Positions 24,971 to 33,980 of a stretch of 64,000 nucleotides of DNA are shown here, in pieces. The notes below the pieces were generated by a model that saw nothing but the letters and a program-made list of their open reading frames with translations, ran no database searches and was not told the origin of the DNA. The stretch is from Paraburkholderia nodosa. Lineage in GTDB: Bacteria; Pseudomonadota; Gammaproteobacteria; Burkholderiales; Burkholderiaceae. The position numbers and the translations under genes are program-made. Positions within the stretch are counted from its first letter, which is position 1, and the number at the start of each line of letters is the position of its first letter. The stretch covers positions 62,001 through 126,000 of the forward strand of contig NZ_MCNV01000005.1 of NCBI RefSeq assembly GCF_001718195.1. Direction: 5' to 3'.

Positions 24971-26620
24971 TTACTTCTCGTCGAGACCCAGCCCCGGCAG
25001 GCGATGCGTGCCTTCGAGCTGAACCGCGTGCAGCAGATGCGGATCGAGGTCGAGCGCGCTCAGGATCGTCGGTGCGACCTGGGTCGTGAAGACGTAGTGG
25101 TCGTCCGTACGGCCGGCGTGGTGAATGCCGGGGAACGACACGACGAGACCGAGGTGGCTGTCGTCGGGCGCGTTGCCGCCGTGCTCTTCATCCTTCGCCG
25201 TGCTCGACGTATAGATCACGCCCGGGTTCGGCTGCACGATGATGTCCGGCGTGCGGCCGTTCGACGGATTGCCGAACCAGTCCGCAAGGCGGTCGCCCGT
25301 GAGGATGTACGCCTGCGGGCCATCCGCGCAAATGCCCGGCGCGTTACAGCTCAGGTTCGCCTGCAGCGTCTTCACCACGGCGTCCTTCTGGCTCTGATCG
25401 CGCAGCCAGATCAGGCCAACGTCGTCGGTCTGCACCATGCCCGTGCCCGAGAGGCCCGAGCCGTCGTTCAGGTTGCCCGTCTTCGTGTTGTTCTGGCCGA
25501 AGTTGCCGGTCGAGTCCAGATAGTTGTTGGCTTCGAGCAGCTTCGTGAGCGTGTCGCCGTTCTTCACCAGCTTCGAGTGATCGGTCGGCGACTGGCCGTG
25601 CTTGGCCGTCACGATGATGAGCGTCGACGAGTACAGATTGCGCTGCTTCAGTTCCTGCACCACGCGGCCGAGCGAGTTGTCCAGATACGTGATGGCCGCG
25701 GCGACCTGCGGGCCCGGCGTGAAGTCGGCGTCGAGATAGCCGCCTTGTTTCGCCACCGGCGACTTCTGCGCGACGCTAAGCGTCTGGAAGTTCGTGCCGA
25801 ACATCGTGGGCACCGGCGCGCTCGTCTTGCCCGTCGAGTCGAGGCCGTCGATCTCGTTGATCAGCGCCTGCACGTGGATGTTGTCGAAGACTTCGGTATG
25901 CGTGTAGGTGTCCAGATAATACGTGCCGGTCTTCGGATCGATCGAGTTGATCTCGGTGCGCGCCAGATCGTCCACGCCCTTGCCCGACGGACCGTTGACC
26001 CAGTCATAGCCCCACGCATGCTTGTCCGCCCACGCGGTGCGCGCGCCGTGGATGTTCTGCTTGATGACTTCGAAGACGGTGTTCGTCTTGATGTAATTGT
26101 GCGGGTACACGGGCGTGCAAACGCCGTTGACCTTCGCGTAGGGAATGGCTTGCGGATTGAACGCGCCGCCGCCGTCGAGGTGGATCAGCGCGCCGCCGTT
26201 CTCTCCGTCGATGCCGGTCGTTTCATCGAACACGACGTTCCAGCCTTGCGGGCCCTTGCACTGCGAATCGAGCGGTGCGTAGAGCGTACGGTCATATGAC
26301 ACGTCATAGAAGAGGCCCGCGCTCTTCGGCGAGCCGCCCGTGACCAGCGCCGTGAGGCCGGGGAACGAATCGGACAGATGCGGCGTATGGGCGTTCGTGT
26401 AGGTCACGCCCGACTTCGCGAGCAGCGCGAGGTTGGGGCAGGCATTGCTGCCGATGCAACGAGCCACATCCTGTTCATGCAGACCGTCGAAACTGATGAG
26501 CAGGACGTGCTTCACGTCCTTCATGTCGCCTGCATAAGCCGTTGTGTGCACACCCGCAAGTGCCATTGCACTCGCGCCAACGACTGCGCCTAACCGCGAC
26601 CACCGGCTCGTATTCTCCAT
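24971..26620 (-). CDS. Exported alkaline-phosphatase-superfamily phosphodiesterase/nucleotide pyrophosphatase
   Basis: A 549-residue protein with a signal peptide ending at TTAYAGD. The first metal motif LISFDGLHEQD (D45) and the nucleophile region HLSDSFPGLTALVTGG resemble type-I phosphodiesterase/NPP enzymes, with Ser (S83 or S85) where NPPs have Thr. Further metal ligands appear in AKHGQSPTDHSK and DEEHGGNAPDDSHLG. It probably hydrolyses a phosphate ester in the periplasm; the substrate is unknown. GAGGTG precedes the ATG by a few bases. It is divergent from the oxidoreductase gene at 26896. Confidence 0.85.
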   Translation of the reverse strand: MENTSRWSRLGAVVGASAMALAGVHTTAYAGDMKDVKHVLLISFDGLHEQDVARCIGSNACPNLALLAKSGVTYTNAHTPHLSDSFPGLTALVTGGSPKSAGLFYDVSYDRTLYAPLDSQCKGPQGWNVVFDETTGIDGENGGALIHLDGGGAFNPQAIPYAKVNGVCTPVYPHNYIKTNTVFEVIKQNIHGARTAWADKHAWGYDWVNGPSGKGVDDLARTEINSIDPKTGTYYLDTYTHTEVFDNIHVQALINEIDGLDSTGKTSAPVPTMFGTNFQTLSVAQKSPVAKQGGYLDADFTPGPQVAAAITYLDNSLGRVVQELKQRNLYSSTLIIVTAKHGQSPTDHSKLVKNGDTLTKLLEANNYLDSTGNFGQNNTKTGNLNDGSGLSGTGMVQTDDVGLIWLRDQSQKDAVVKTLQANLSCNAPGICADGPQAYILTGDRLADWFGNPSNGRTPDIIVQPNPGVIYTSSTAKDEEHGGNAPDDSHLGLVVSFPGIHHAGRTDDHYVFTTQVAPTILSALDLDPHLLHAVQLEGTHRLPGLGLDEK

Positions 26621-26724
26621 CTTTCACCTCGTTTTTGTATTGCATTTGTGGGGACCTGCGCACAGCCCGAGCAATGTGGGGCTGGAAGGCGAATCTCTCG
26701 TGACGGCGTGCTTTCATCTTGCCG

Positions 26725-26744
26725 TCAGTTGTTATCAGTTGTTG
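26725..26744. repeat. 10-bp direct repeat in the divergent promoter region
   Basis: TCAGTTGTTA and TCAGTTGTTG follow each other directly at 26725-26744. A repeat of one helix turn upstream of both divergent genes suggests a regulator site; which regulator is unknown. Confidence 0.35.
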
Positions 26745-26895
26745 CAAGACGCGTTTGCGGACGTGTGAAGTGAGGGTTTTCGCGGGTGTAGACTCCTGCA
26801 TTCGAGCGTTTACGGTTCGCGGTGGAGCGCTCGTTAAGAGTGAGTTCCATTCAGTCCATTCCGGGTATCGCATAATCGAATCCAAAGGGAACGTC

Positions 26896-27891
26896 ATGGC
26901 AAAGGATGAAATCGTCTGGGGTATCCTGGGTACGTCGAAGATCAACGACAAGGTCGTCGTGCCCATGCACCACGCGCCGAAGTGCCGCGTTAAAGCGATT
27001 GCTTCGCGTTCAGCACAGAAGGCCCAGGCTGCCGCGGCGAAATACGGACTCGCGCAGGCGTACGACAGTTACGAGGCGCTGCTGGCAGACCCGGAAATCG
27101 ATGCGGTCTATATCCCGTTGCCCAATCATCTTCATGTGGAGTGGACGATCAAGGCCGTCGAGGCGGGCAAGCATGTGCTGTGCGAAAAGCCGATCGGGCT
27201 CGATGCGCAACAGGCGCAACGATTGATCGCCGCGCGCGACAAGAGCGGGCGGTATATCCAGGAAGCCTTCATGGTTCGTACGCATCCGCAGTGGCTGAAG
27301 GTGCAGGCGTTGATCGAAGAGGGCGCCATAGGCGAATTGCGGGCGGTGACAGGCGGCTTTACCTACTACAACACCAATGCGCAGGACATTCGCAACCATA
27401 GCGATATGGGCGGCGGCGGCTTGCTGGACATCGGCTGTTATCCGATCACGACCTCGCGCCTCATTCTCGGGCGGGAGCCGAAGCGCGTGGTCGCGCTCGT
27501 GGAGCGCGACCCGTCGTTCGAAGTGGACCGTCTAGGCTCCGTGCTCATGGATTTCGACGGCGTGCAAGCGAGCTTCTTTTACTCCACCCAGATTCATCCC
27601 TACCAGCGCATGCAGTTTCACGGCGCGACCGGGCGCGTCGAGGTCGAGATTCCATTCAATGCGCCGAACGACCGGCCGACGCGGCTCTTGTTGAGCAAGC
27701 AGGGAGAAGCCGATCGCTGGCTGGAACTGCCGGTATGCGATCAATACGGCGTGGCAGCGGAGGTTTTTGCCGAGGCGATATTGAACGGCGCGCCCCAGGC
27801 GATTGCGCTGGAAGATGCCTGCGCGAACATGCGCGTGATCGACGCCGTGTTCCGCTCGGCCCGCTCGGGCGCCTGGGAAAGCATTGCTTGA
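26896..27891 (+). CDS. Gfo/Idh/MocA-family NAD(P)-dependent oxidoreductase
   Basis: A 331-residue dehydrogenase. The N-terminal Rossmann fold opens with IVWGILGTSKIND (a GxxGxxx variant of the glycine motif), the family motif CEKPIGLDAQQAQ (EKP) is intact, and GGGGLLDIGCYPI carries the catalytic region. It most resembles the trans-dihydrodiol/glucose-fructose oxidoreductase branch. It would act on a sugar or cyclitol with NAD(P). Start ATG 26896 follows AAAGGGA by 5 bases; the open frame extends upstream but lacks family sequence. It stands as a single gene, convergent with the LysR gene. Confidence 0.87.
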   Translation: MAKDEIVWGILGTSKINDKVVVPMHHAPKCRVKAIASRSAQKAQAAAAKYGLAQAYDSYEALLADPEIDAVYIPLPNHLHVEWTIKAVEAGKHVLCEKPIGLDAQQAQRLIAARDKSGRYIQEAFMVRTHPQWLKVQALIEEGAIGELRAVTGGFTYYNTNAQDIRNHSDMGGGGLLDIGCYPITTSRLILGREPKRVVALVERDPSFEVDRLGSVLMDFDGVQASFFYSTQIHPYQRMQFHGATGRVEVEIPFNAPNDRPTRLLLSKQGEADRWLELPVCDQYGVAAEVFAEAILNGAPQAIALEDACANMRVIDAVFRSARSGAWESIA

Positions 27892-27903
27892 CGTCGAAGC
27901 GCC

Positions 27904-27943
27904 GCGGGCGGGTTCAACGGGTTTTGGCTTGACCCGCGCCCGC
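27904..27943. terminator. Imperfect hairpin between convergent oxidoreductase and LysR genes
   Basis: GCGGGCGGGTTCAA and TTGACCCGCGCCCGC pair with a small bulge around a T-rich loop, overlapping the end of the LysR gene. It could act as a shared terminator; the stem is imperfect. Confidence 0.35.
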
Positions 27944-28849
27944 CTTGCGGCTTTTCACATGGTCGATGAATGCGCGCAGCTTGGGCATGATCTGCCGGCG
28001 GCTGGGATAGCAGAGAAACACGCCCGGCAGCATCGGCGCGTAGGCGTCGAGCACGCGCACGAGTTTGCCCGCTTTCACGGCATCGGAAACCATCGGCTCG
28101 GGTAGCTGCGCGAGGCCGATGCCTTCGAGCGCCGCGCCCATCATGGTCGGGAAGTCGCTGGCGATCAGCGGTCCGGAGACGGCGATTTCCATGGCGTGCC
28201 CGTGGTCATCGAATGACCATGAGGCCAGCGCGCCGTTGGAGCGCCGCCAGCGCAAGCAGGCGTGCTCGCGCAGATCGTCCGTGTGGCGGGGCCGTTTATT
28301 GCCGGAGAAGTAGGCAGGACTACCTACGACAACGAGACGAAACGGCGGCGTCAGTGGCACCGCCACCATGTCGGCGGCGACGAGCTGTCCGAGCCGGATG
28401 CCGGCGTCGAAGCCTTCCGCCGCGAGATCGACCACTTCCTTGCTCGCGGCGATTTCCACCTCCACTTCGGGATAAGCCTGGCAAAACGAAGCGAGCAGCG
28501 GCTCGAGCAGCAGTGGGACGACCGCGCGCGGCACGGAGAGCCGCAACAAACCCGTAGGGCGCTGCCCGAGGTCGCGCGCGACTTCGCTCGCGGCGACCAG
28601 TTCCTCGAAGGCGGGTTTTGCGCGCGAAAGAAACCGTTCGCCGGCTTCGGTCAGGCCGACGCTGCGCGTGGTGCGCACGAACAGCGCCGCGCCGATGCGC
28701 TCTTCGAGCACACGCACCGCCTGGCTGATAGCCGAAGGCGTCACCCCGAGGTCCGCCGCCGCCTTGCGAAAGCTGCGGTGCCTGGCGACGCTCAGAAACG
28801 CCTCCACGCCATCGAGCGCACCTTGCCTGACTGTGAAGTTCTGCTTCAT
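27914..28849 (-). CDS. LysR-family transcriptional regulator
   Basis: A 311-residue LysR protein. The N-terminal helix-turn-helix is standard (GVEAFLSVARHRSFRKAAADLGVTPSAISQAVRVLEERIGAALF), followed by the RTTRSVGLTEAGERF motif and a periplasmic-binding-like effector domain. It is transcribed away from the membrane-protein gene at 28988, which is its most likely target along with the genes after it. Its effector is unknown. Confidence 0.92.
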   Translation of the reverse strand: MKQNFTVRQGALDGVEAFLSVARHRSFRKAAADLGVTPSAISQAVRVLEERIGAALFVRTTRSVGLTEAGERFLSRAKPAFEELVAASEVARDLGQRPTGLLRLSVPRAVVPLLLEPLLASFCQAYPEVEVEIAASKEVVDLAAEGFDAGIRLGQLVAADMVAVPLTPPFRLVVVGSPAYFSGNKRPRHTDDLREHACLRWRRSNGALASWSFDDHGHAMEIAVSGPLIASDFPTMMGAALEGIGLAQLPEPMVSDAVKAGKLVRVLDAYAPMLPGVFLCYPSRRQIMPKLRAFIDHVKSRKAGAGQAKTR

Positions 28850-28853
28850 AGCG

Positions 28854-28869
28854 CATCAACATTGTGATG
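28854..28869. promoter_or_regulatory. LysR-box candidate
   Basis: CATCA-ACATTG-TGATG is an inverted repeat just upstream of the LysR start and within the divergent intergenic region. Spacing fits the dyads bound by LysR proteins. Confidence 0.35.
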
Positions 28870-28987
28870 AATAGTCGCTCGCGGGAAACGATGGTACACC
28901 TAACGTGCCAGCCGATGACGCGCGCAAATCGCCTCGCGCGCAGGCAGGATCCAGCGCGAAGTCTGGCATTCATCTGGAGAACCGCTG

Positions 28988-29824
28988 ATGAGCACACCCG
29001 CCGTTCCCGTTGGCATCATCCCGCCGCGCCCGGCCTGGCGCAGCCTGCGCTGGATTGCGCCGCTCACGTTGCTGTGGATTGCCGTGATGTACTGGCTGCC
29101 GGCGATCCCTGGCAGCGGTTTTCAAACCACGGCGCACCAGCTCGTCGCCCAGATGTTCATGGCGCTCGGATTGTGGCTCGGCCTCGAGCGCACCGGCCTG
29201 ACGCTGAGCCAGCGCCGCGCGACCTGGCTCGTGATTCTCATGGCGCATGCGCTTTGGTTCGCGGTCGTCTGGAGTGCGGCGATCCATGGCGTCTTTCGAC
29301 TGAGCGCCGTCCCGCCGCCGTTGCCCATGCTGCCGTTGGCGATATTCCTGCCTGTGATGGTCGGCGCGCCGCTATTGCTGATGTCGAAGCGAATCGGGCA
29401 AGTACTCGACGCGATGCCGGCCGCATGGCTCATTGCGCTGCAGTTTTATCGCGTGTTCGGCAGTTGGGCGATCGCTGCGTGGCTGCACGGCGCGATGGCC
29501 GGCGTGGACGCGTTGCCGGCAGGCACCGGCGACCTGCTGACGGGCCTGTTCGCCGTGCCGGCGGCCATCGCGGTGGCAAGCGGCACGGCGCAGGGGCACA
29601 AGGCCGCCATCGCCTGGAACATTTTCGGGCTGATCGATTTCGCCGTTGCCGTGACCCTGGGGATGATCACGGCGCCCGGCCGATTCCAGCTGATCGCGCC
29701 GGATATGCCGAGCCTCAACGCGGGCACGTACCCGTATGTACTGACGCCCGCGTTCGTCGTGCCCAGTTCGATCCTGTTGCATGCGCTTTCGCTGCGTCAA
29801 TTGTTCCGGCGCCGCGCCGCGTGA
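28988..29824 (+). CDS. Hypothetical multi-span membrane protein
   Basis: A 278-residue inner-membrane protein with about seven hydrophobic segments (for example WIAPLTLLWIAVMYWL, LPMLPLAIFLPVMVGAPLLL and LLTGLFAVPAAIAVAS). I do not recognise a defined family. GGAGA lies 7 bases before the ATG. It heads a three-gene run on the plus strand (a second small membrane protein 49 bases later, then an NTF2-like protein) divergent from a LysR gene, so joint LysR control is plausible. Confidence 0.75.
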   Translation: MSTPAVPVGIIPPRPAWRSLRWIAPLTLLWIAVMYWLPAIPGSGFQTTAHQLVAQMFMALGLWLGLERTGLTLSQRRATWLVILMAHALWFAVVWSAAIHGVFRLSAVPPPLPMLPLAIFLPVMVGAPLLLMSKRIGQVLDAMPAAWLIALQFYRVFGSWAIAAWLHGAMAGVDALPAGTGDLLTGLFAVPAAIAVASGTAQGHKAAIAWNIFGLIDFAVAVTLGMITAPGRFQLIAPDMPSLNAGTYPYVLTPAFVVPSSILLHALSLRQLFRRRAA

Positions 29825-29873
29825 GCTCCCTTCATATCATCCGCACATCGCAACGCACCTTGCAGGAGGCAAC

Positions 29874-30395
29874 ATGTCACCGGAATCGATCTTTCGCTTG
29901 CATCTCGCGCTCGGGTATGTCGCGTGGCTTCTTTGTTTTACCGGGTACGTCTGGCCCCGGCTCAAATCGATGGACCCATTCGCCGCACAACGCGCCATCG
30001 CCACGCTGCACAGCTTCCGCTTCTTCGGGCTGGTCTTCATGCTGCCGGGCGTCGTGAGTCCCGATCTGCCCGCGAGTTTCGCCGTGCCCACGGCTTATGG
30101 GGACCTCGCAACGGGTGCGCTGGCCATGCTGGCGCTACTCGCGGCAAGAAAGCGGCCGGTGTTCTGGTTCTTCGTCGTGGCGTTCAATCTCGTCGGCGCG
30201 GTGGACCTGGTTCTTGCCTACTACCACGCCATCCAGGCCGGCGTGCCCGTGCACGCGGGAGAATTGGGCGCAACGTACGTGATTCCCGTAATTGTCGTGC
30301 CGCTGCTGGCAATTACGCACGGCGCCGCCTTTTATTTGCTGCTGCGTCCGCAGCGCAAGGGCGCACGCGTGCTCGCCAACGCTTCGCGCACCTGA
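29874..30395 (+). CDS. Hypothetical small membrane protein
   Basis: A 173-residue protein with about five hydrophobic helices (LHLALGYVAWLLCFTGYVW, TGALAMLALLAA, FWFFVVAFNLVGAVDLVLAYY, IPVIVVPLLAITHGAAFYLLL). The sequence resembles small uncharacterised integral membrane proteins but gives no function. Start ATG 29874 follows GGAGG closely. It is likely co-transcribed with the preceding membrane gene. Confidence 0.72.
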   Translation: MSPESIFRLHLALGYVAWLLCFTGYVWPRLKSMDPFAAQRAIATLHSFRFFGLVFMLPGVVSPDLPASFAVPTAYGDLATGALAMLALLAARKRPVFWFFVVAFNLVGAVDLVLAYYHAIQAGVPVHAGELGATYVIPVIVVPLLAITHGAAFYLLLRPQRKGARVLANASRT

Positions 30396-30493
30396 AAGGC
30401 GGGGCGGCAAATTCACTGGACAGAGGCCAGGCGGCGTTGCTTTAATAAGCAGCCGTTCATTCGTCAACGCAACCTGGTTCAGGAGACAACACA

Positions 30494-30922
30494 GTGGACA
30501 AAGCCGCCGATCCGATCCTGCAGGTGCTGCACCAGTACAAGGCCGCGGTATTGGCCAAAGACGTCGATGCGTTCATCGCGCTCTACGACCCCGACATCCT
30601 GGCCTTCGACATGTGGGGCGCGTGGACGTACGAGGGCATCGCGTCATGGCGCAACATGGTGGAGGGCTGGTTTGGCTCGCTGGGCGCCGAGCGCGTGTTC
30701 GTGGATTTCAGCGAGGCGCAGACCGTCGTCTCCCAGGACCTCGCCGTGGTGTACGCCTTCGTGAGCTACAAAGCAGTCGCGGCGGACGGCGAGGAATTGC
30801 GCTCGATGGACAATCGCATCACCGCGACGCTCAGGCAAACGGACGAGGGCTGGAAGATCTTCCACCAGCATTCGTCTTCACCGATCGATCCCGCGACGAC
30901 GAAGGTCATTTTCAAACGTTAG
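30494..30922 (+). CDS. NTF2-like (SnoaL/DUF4440-type) protein
   Basis: A 142-residue protein with the NTF2-like cone fold pattern: an N-terminal helix (LQVLHQYKAAVLAKDVDAFIALYDPDILAFDMW), a strand-rich middle and the closing TLRQTDEGWKIFHQHSSSPI. Members are small enzymes or ligand binders; the DUF4440/SnoaL type often occurs near membrane or stress genes. GTG 30494 is the start, preceded by CAGGAG. A bidirectional terminator follows. Confidence 0.82.
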   Translation: MDKAADPILQVLHQYKAAVLAKDVDAFIALYDPDILAFDMWGAWTYEGIASWRNMVEGWFGSLGAERVFVDFSEAQTVVSQDLAVVYAFVSYKAVAADGEELRSMDNRITATLRQTDEGWKIFHQHSSSPIDPATTKVIFKR

Positions 30923-30933
30923 TCGCCGAAAAG

Positions 30934-30960
30934 AAAATGCCCGACACGCGGTCGGGCATT
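30934..30960. terminator. Bidirectional intrinsic terminator
   Basis: AAATGCCCGAC (30934-30944) and GTCGGGCATTT (30950-30960) form a perfect 11-bp stem with a 5-base loop, flanked by A-rich sequence on the left and T on the right. It lies between the convergent NTF2-like and MFS genes and should serve both. Confidence 0.85.
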
Positions 30961-31000
30961 TCGATCGGAGCATGACGGGCGCGAGCGGCCCGCCATGCCG

Positions 31001-32407
31001 TTACTGCTGGGCCTTGCCAGGCACCTGTTGCCCGCGCAACGAACAGCCCTTCGTTTCGATCACGAAGAAGAGTGCGACGGCGCCCACCGCGCATGCGGCC
31101 ATCATGTAGTACGCCGGAACGAGCGGGCTGCCGGTCTTGTCCACGAGCCAGTCGCTCACGATCGGCGCGGTGCCGCCGAACAGCGAGGTCGAGACGTTGT
31201 AGGCAATCGCCATCCCCGCATAACGCACTTGCGTCGGGAACATGGCGGGGAACATCGCCGAGATGGTCGCGAGCTGGGGCGCATAGAGCAGGCCGAGCAC
31301 GGCGAAGCCGATCAGCGCGCCGCCCACGCCGTGGCGCATCAGCATGAACATCGGCACGGCGGCGACGAACAGCCCGACGAGCGAAAACCACCAGAGCGTC
31401 TTGCGCCCCACGTGATCGGAGAGCCGGCCAGCAAACGGCAGCAGGGCCATCATCGCCAGCATGCCGATGAGCGGAATGAGCAGCGACATGTTCTCGCTCA
31501 CGCCCAATTCCTTGTGCATGTACGTCGGCATATACGCGAGCAGCACGTAGTTCACGACATTGAGCGCGACCACGAGCCCGCCCAGCAGCACGAGCGGCAC
31601 GCGATGCTCGCGCAGCAGGGTGCGCAGCGAAATGGCCGGGCGCTCCCGCTCCTGTTGCTCGAACTTCTCTTCCATCTCGCGGAATACCGGCGTGTCTTCG
31701 ATGCGCGAACGCAGATAGAAGCCGATCAAGCCCAGCGGCGCCGCGACGAGGAACGGCAGGCGCCAGCCCCACGCATGCATCGCCTCGTTGCCGAGCGCGA
31801 GCGATGCCGCGAGCATCAGCAAGGCGCCCAGCGAAAAGCCGGCCAACGTGGCGAACTCGAGGAAACTCCCGCAGAAGCCGCGCCGCGCGTCGGGCGCATA
31901 TTCGGCCATGAAGGTGGCTGCACCGCCATATTCACCGCCGGTGGAGAAGCCCTGGATCATGCGCAAAACGATGAGCGCGGCCGGAGCGATCCAGCCGGCT
32001 TTCGCATAGGTCGGCAGCAGGCCCACGAGCAGCGTGGCGCCCGACATCAGCAGCACGGTCAGCGCGAGCACTTTCTTGCGCCCGAAGCGGTCGCCGAGCG
32101 GCCCCCAGAACAGGCCGCCGAGCGGGCGAATCAGAAATGAAATGGCGAAGGTGCCGAGCGCGAACAGCGTGGCGCTTGCCGTGCTGCCCGGAAACAGCGC
32201 CGCGGAGATATACGCGAGCCCATAGGCGTAGATGCCGTAGTCGAACCACTCGGTTGCGTTGCCGAGCGCGGCGGCGGTAATGGCGCGGCGTGGCAGCGTG
32301 TGCGCGCTGCCGGTGGGGGCGGCGTGCTGGTCGTGGTCGGGAGTCGACGTATCGTCCCATAGGGACCGGCCCGGCGTGGGGGAATGCCAAGTTTCGGCGA
32401 ATCGCAT
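31001..32407 (-). CDS. MFS transporter, metabolite:proton symporter (ProP/KgtP-like)
   Basis: A 468-residue transporter with 12 predicted helices. The MHS-family markers are present: an N-terminal GNATEWFDYGIYAYG, the loop motif GDRFGRKKVLALTVLLM, and FSTGGEYGGAATFMAEYAPDARRGFCGS. MHS symporters import organic acids, proline, betaine or related zwitterions with protons. The long C-terminal coiled coil of true ProP is absent, which speaks against osmosensing. The regulated substrate is unknown; it lies between the membrane-protein run and the pentitol operon regulator and is transcribed away from the latter. Confidence 0.88.
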   Translation of the reverse strand: MRFAETWHSPTPGRSLWDDTSTPDHDQHAAPTGSAHTLPRRAITAAALGNATEWFDYGIYAYGLAYISAALFPGSTASATLFALGTFAISFLIRPLGGLFWGPLGDRFGRKKVLALTVLLMSGATLLVGLLPTYAKAGWIAPAALIVLRMIQGFSTGGEYGGAATFMAEYAPDARRGFCGSFLEFATLAGFSLGALLMLAASLALGNEAMHAWGWRLPFLVAAPLGLIGFYLRSRIEDTPVFREMEEKFEQQERERPAISLRTLLREHRVPLVLLGGLVVALNVVNYVLLAYMPTYMHKELGVSENMSLLIPLIGMLAMMALLPFAGRLSDHVGRKTLWWFSLVGLFVAAVPMFMLMRHGVGGALIGFAVLGLLYAPQLATISAMFPAMFPTQVRYAGMAIAYNVSTSLFGGTAPIVSDWLVDKTGSPLVPAYYMMAACAVGAVALFFVIETKGCSLRGQQVPGKAQQ

Positions 32408-32876
32408 AAGACGTCCTCTTGTCAGGAACCGCGGCCCGAATGGCGCGCTTGAGCAATCAAGTTAGTCCCGTCAATTTCTGTTTCCGATGTCATAGGACGA
32501 TTTCGCATCGGGACTTTCCCTGCCTGCGCATCGCGCGTCCCTGTCGAGCGGGTGCGGTGGCGACTTTTGACCGCTCTTCGGGATTCGTCCTCGAGCGAGC
32601 GGCAGCAACATTTGCCGTTTTTCTGGTGGTTGGGCTGTCTCGCGGTTCGCTAGTGGCAACTGTTGCGATGCACAAAAATTGACTTCCGGCATACTAGAAT
32701 CGGCCCAGGACTAACCCGAATGCAAGAAAGTATCAGTCTGCGGTCTGATTTTCAGTGGTGGAGGCGTGCTGCGGCGGGTAATTTTCAGGCATGGCGGCGC
32801 GTGGTCCGAAGACAGGTCGAGCGTATGCGCAAGTAGCCGTCGCAGAACAAGAAAAAACTGTGCAGGAGGAGTCGAG
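32408..32876. other. Intergenic region of about 470 bases upstream of the AraC gene
   Basis: Divergent promoter region between the MFS and AraC genes. Short open frames exist but lack ribosome sites and plausible protein sequence. The part before the AraC gene ends in CAGGAGGAGTCGAG, a strong ribosome site. I see no clear operator or riboswitch. Confidence 0.5.
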
Positions 32877-33845
32877 ATGCAAACCATTGGGGCACCCGCG
32901 GCGCGCACGAACGCGCCCGGCGCCACGCATTCCCAGCCTGACCTCGAACTGGTCGCCGTGCCGCGCGACGAGTCGTTCAAGGTCTGGTCGCACGGCTACC
33001 CCTATCGGACGGTGCGCTGGCACTTCCATCCCGAGTACGAGATCCACCTCATCACCTCGACCACGGGCAAGTATTTCGTGGGCGATTTCATCGGCAGCTT
33101 CACGCCCGGCAATCTCGTGATGATCGGCCCGAACCTGCCGCACAACTGGGTGAGCAGCGTGCCGCACGGCGAGGCGGTGGACGAACGTTGTCTCGTCCTC
33201 CAGTTCGACGCGGCTTTCATTGCCCGCGCGATCGATGCGTTTCCCGAATTCAGGCGCGTGGAGGCGCTGCTCGATGCGTCGCGCTGGGGGCTGCTGTTCA
33301 CGCCGGCAACGGGCGCGGCCGCCGAGCCGATCCTGCGCGAGATGCTGGGCGCACAGGGCATGCGACGTGTCACGCTCTTCATCGACCTGCTCGATCTGCT
33401 CGTGCAAAGCGAGGAGCCCGCGGCGCTCGCAAGCGAGGCGTATCGCGCCGACCCGGCCCGCTATGCGGGTACGCGCATCAATCACGTGCTCGCCTTCATC
33501 GGCAAGAATCTCTCGCAGGAGTTGCGCGAAACGGAGCTGGCGGAACTGGCCGGGCAGAGCGTGAGCGCATTCTCGCGCTATTTCCGCCGCCATACGGGCG
33601 TGTCGTTCGTGCGTTACGTGAACCAGCTGCGCATCAATCTGGCGTGCCAGCTGCTGATGTCGGGCGAACTGAACATCACGGACATCTGTTATCAGGTGGG
33701 CTTCAACAACCTCTCGAATTTCAACCGCCAGTTCCTGTTGATCAAGGAAATGTCGCCGTCGCGCTGGCGATCCTATCAGCGGCTCAACGCCGCGAGCGCG
33801 GCCAGCAAGAGCGAAGCCGTGTACGGCGCGCCCGCGATCGGCTAG
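32877..33845 (+). CDS. AraC-family regulator of the pentitol operon
   Basis: A 322-residue AraC regulator. The N-terminal cupin sensor includes RTVRWHFHPEYEIHLIT and PGNLVMIGPNLPHNW; the C-terminal double helix-turn-helix includes LAELAGQSVSAFSRYFRRHTGVSFVRYV and ITDICYQVGFNNLSNFNRQF. Start ATG 32877 follows GGAGGA by a few bases. It lies directly upstream, same strand, of the ABC/ribitol genes (135-base gap to the binding protein) and is the likely activator of them. Confidence 0.9.
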   Translation: MQTIGAPAARTNAPGATHSQPDLELVAVPRDESFKVWSHGYPYRTVRWHFHPEYEIHLITSTTGKYFVGDFIGSFTPGNLVMIGPNLPHNWVSSVPHGEAVDERCLVLQFDAAFIARAIDAFPEFRRVEALLDASRWGLLFTPATGAAAEPILREMLGAQGMRRVTLFIDLLDLLVQSEEPAALASEAYRADPARYAGTRINHVLAFIGKNLSQELRETELAELAGQSVSAFSRYFRRHTGVSFVRYVNQLRINLACQLLMSGELNITDICYQVGFNNLSNFNRQFLLIKEMSPSRWRSYQRLNAASAASKSEAVYGAPAIG

Positions 33846-33877
33846 CGGATCGCCCAGCAAAAGAGGTTCAAGCGCAG

Positions 33878-33899
33878 TGCGCATTTCAGGCATTGCGCA
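33878..33899. promoter_or_regulatory. Candidate AraC site before the pentitol operon
   Basis: TGCGCA occurs at 33878-33883 and 33894-33899, 16 bases apart, about 80 bases before the binding-protein start. The hexamer is its own complement, so the pair reads as direct or inverted. Weak evidence, position favourable. Confidence 0.25.
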
Positions 33900-33980
33900 G
33901 GACGAACTCACACGTTCACAAGGCAGCACGACAGCACCGGCCACCCTACCAGGCATTCAACCAAAAAACGGAGACACCCA

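Noticed and set aside
32419-32682. Possible 87-residue gene upstream of the AraC regulator
   Set aside because: It would start with TTG without a ribosome site and has no recognisable pattern.
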